A DNA stretch of 64,000 nt from Dipylidium caninum (lineage: Eukaryota; Platyhelminthes; Cestoda; Cyclophyllidea; Dipylidiidae), in NCBI GenBank assembly GCA_017562135.1, contig QEYB01000255.1:248001-312000 (forward strand), read 5' to 3'. Positions within the stretch are counted from its first letter, which is position 1; every line of letters starts with the position of its first letter. Under the pieces are notes generated by a model. That model was given only the letters and a program-made list of their open reading frames with translations. It did not search any database and had not been told where the DNA came from. This document shows positions 62,799 to 64,000 of the stretch, one piece after another. A program made the position numbers and the translations under genes.

Positions 62799-63731
62799 AC
62801 AGAATGTCATTTCTAAACTAACTCTTTCCATAATTTGTCATTTTTTTTTACTGTTCTGTTCCCGTTTTTTAGGTACTGGCGTTTTCCATTCAGAAGTCGG
62901 ACATGGATCTGCGTCGGCAGCTATATGAAAACATTGTATTATCTGGTGGATCGACTATTTTTAAAGGTTCGTGTTTAAAGTTTTATTGGTTAGTACAACA
63001 GTTCATGTGTCGCTTGGGCACCTGAGTGAGTTGATGGCAAGTCTGAGGAAGTAGAACTTCGGCATAATGCCGGGGTGCTGTTGAGGTTCGTTTGTTACCC
63101 TGGCAAACGAAATTATTTGAATACCAATGAGGAGTATTAAATAGCGGTTTTTTAAGGCATTGTAAAACTCACTTGACTCCTGGGAAGAAATGAGGAATAA
63201 GAATTGAGGAATAAGAATTCCCTTAAAAATCACCTTTATTGTAGTCTAACTTATAATAAACCGAATTTGCTAAATGGATCGGTAAAATTCGCAGCCGGAG
63301 CATATTTGACGAGGTCTTGAAGTGGTGCCCTCTTGCTGTTAAGGGCTGACGTGTTTTATTGCACTCTTTTAACATAACTTGGGTAACAAATGCTGAAGGG
63401 TGTTATCACTGGTCTGCTGGGAAACGAGTTGTTTACATTTCCACGCCATGAGCTTACTGGTTGCGACTTCTTTTGAATGCTCCAGAAAAATCATGTACCC
63501 TGCCTTGGAATTGTATATATAATAGGTTTCGGCGCTCGTTTATTGCTGGAGATGAAGCGAATGGCACCGAAGGATGCCAAGTTGCGTATATCTGCGCCAA
63601 ACGAGAGGCTCTACTCTACCTGGATTGGTGGCTCCATCCTCGCCTCCCTGGGCACTTTCAAGAACATGTGGATCTCGAAGCAGGAATACGAGAGCGGAGG
63701 TCCTGCCGCCCTGCATCGAAAGTTCCTCTAA
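58283..63731 (+). CDS. ACTR1A: ARP1 / alpha-centractin, dynactin filament subunit
   Basis: ARP1 forms the short actin-like filament at the core of dynactin, the cofactor that links dynein to cargo. Six exons: 58283-58324, 58695-58759, 58839-59165, 60398-60785, 62873-62966 and 63526-63731; phases 0, 2, 2, 0, 1 agree and give 373 residues (human 376). The first exon reads [14 protein letters not shown]; then [13 protein letters not shown], the actin phosphate loop; [86 protein letters not shown]. These are ARP1-type, not actin-type, residues. All nucleotide-binding motifs are intact. The fourth intron starts with GC, not GT (CAG/GCAAGT). The gene lies in AT-rich DNA. The symbol follows the human orthologue. 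Confidence 0.97.
62201..62222. repeat. (CA)n microsatellite
   Basis: CA units with interspersed CG in the fourth ARP1 intron. Confidence 0.6.
62755..62793. repeat. (TA)n microsatellite in ARP1 intron
   Basis: About nineteen TA units in the fourth ARP1 intron, 80 bases before the acceptor of exon five. Confidence 0.9.
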
Positions 63732-64000
63732 CCCCTCCCAGTCGCCCAATCACCCGCCTCAGTCACCTGTGTCTGCAAATTATCCTGTGAATTGTGTTTT
63801 CTCGCCCCTCTCTTCTTTTTCTCATTTTTGGGTACAGGAAACATCATAAAAATTCTTGTGAGTCTACTATCGCTGACGTCTTCTCTTTTGGTACTACTAA
63901 AACTGCTCAAGATTTAACTGTGTCTGCTTATGTATAGGCAGTAGAAAGGGTTTATCGGTTGTCGAGATTGGGCTGGGCCTAGTCATTCTGACTGTTTGCT

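Overview
The window looks like nuclear DNA of a parasitic flatworm, most probably a tapeworm. The evidence is spliced animal genes with conserved metazoan products, GT-AG introns of two kinds (very short, 29 to 49 nt, and longer, up to about 2.2 kb), many dinucleotide repeats, and no bacterial operon, tRNA, rRNA or CRISPR signal. The group assignment is inference from intron style and base composition. I could not search a database.

Layout. 1-7.8 kb: GC-richer, repeat-rich, no recognisable coding. 7.8-12.4 kb (+): a basonuclin/disco-type zinc-finger transcription factor in several exons. 13.1-13.8 kb (+): a compact single-exon gene with TATA box, signal peptide and poly(A) signal, encoding an acidic secreted protein. 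18.7-20.0 kb (+): a five-exon gene of an unrecognised family (member C). 20-26.9 kb: nothing convincing. 26.9-28.5 kb (-): a ZNF830/CCDC16-like splicing-associated zinc-finger protein. 30.0-36.7 kb (-): WDR1/AIP1, the actin-interacting WD40 protein, carrying two one-base frame breaks. 38.0-41.5 kb (-): two exons of a possible relative of member C (member D). 44.6-47.4 kb (-): a large serine-rich, probably disordered protein. 49.5-50.0 and 55.3-55.9 kb (-): two intronless paralogues (A and B) of member C. 58.3-63.7 kb (+): a complete ARP1/centractin gene in six exons, one intron with a GC-AG border.

How they fit together. Two genes concern actin-fold biology (WDR1 in cofilin-driven actin disassembly, ARP1 in the dynactin filament). 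They and ZNF830 are housekeeping genes, and they sit in the two AT-rich blocks (about 26-37.7 kb and 57-63.5 kb). The GC-richer blocks hold the regulatory gene and the lineage-specific genes.

The most interesting content is the dispersed family A/B/C with possible member D: small proteins of 173-242 residues sharing a hydrophobic strand, a YP-x-x-L helix and a DSELF-like motif. Only C (and D) has introns, so A and B could be retrocopies. I do not recognise the family; the order of elements is compatible with a TIR/SEFIR-like alpha/beta fold, which is speculation.
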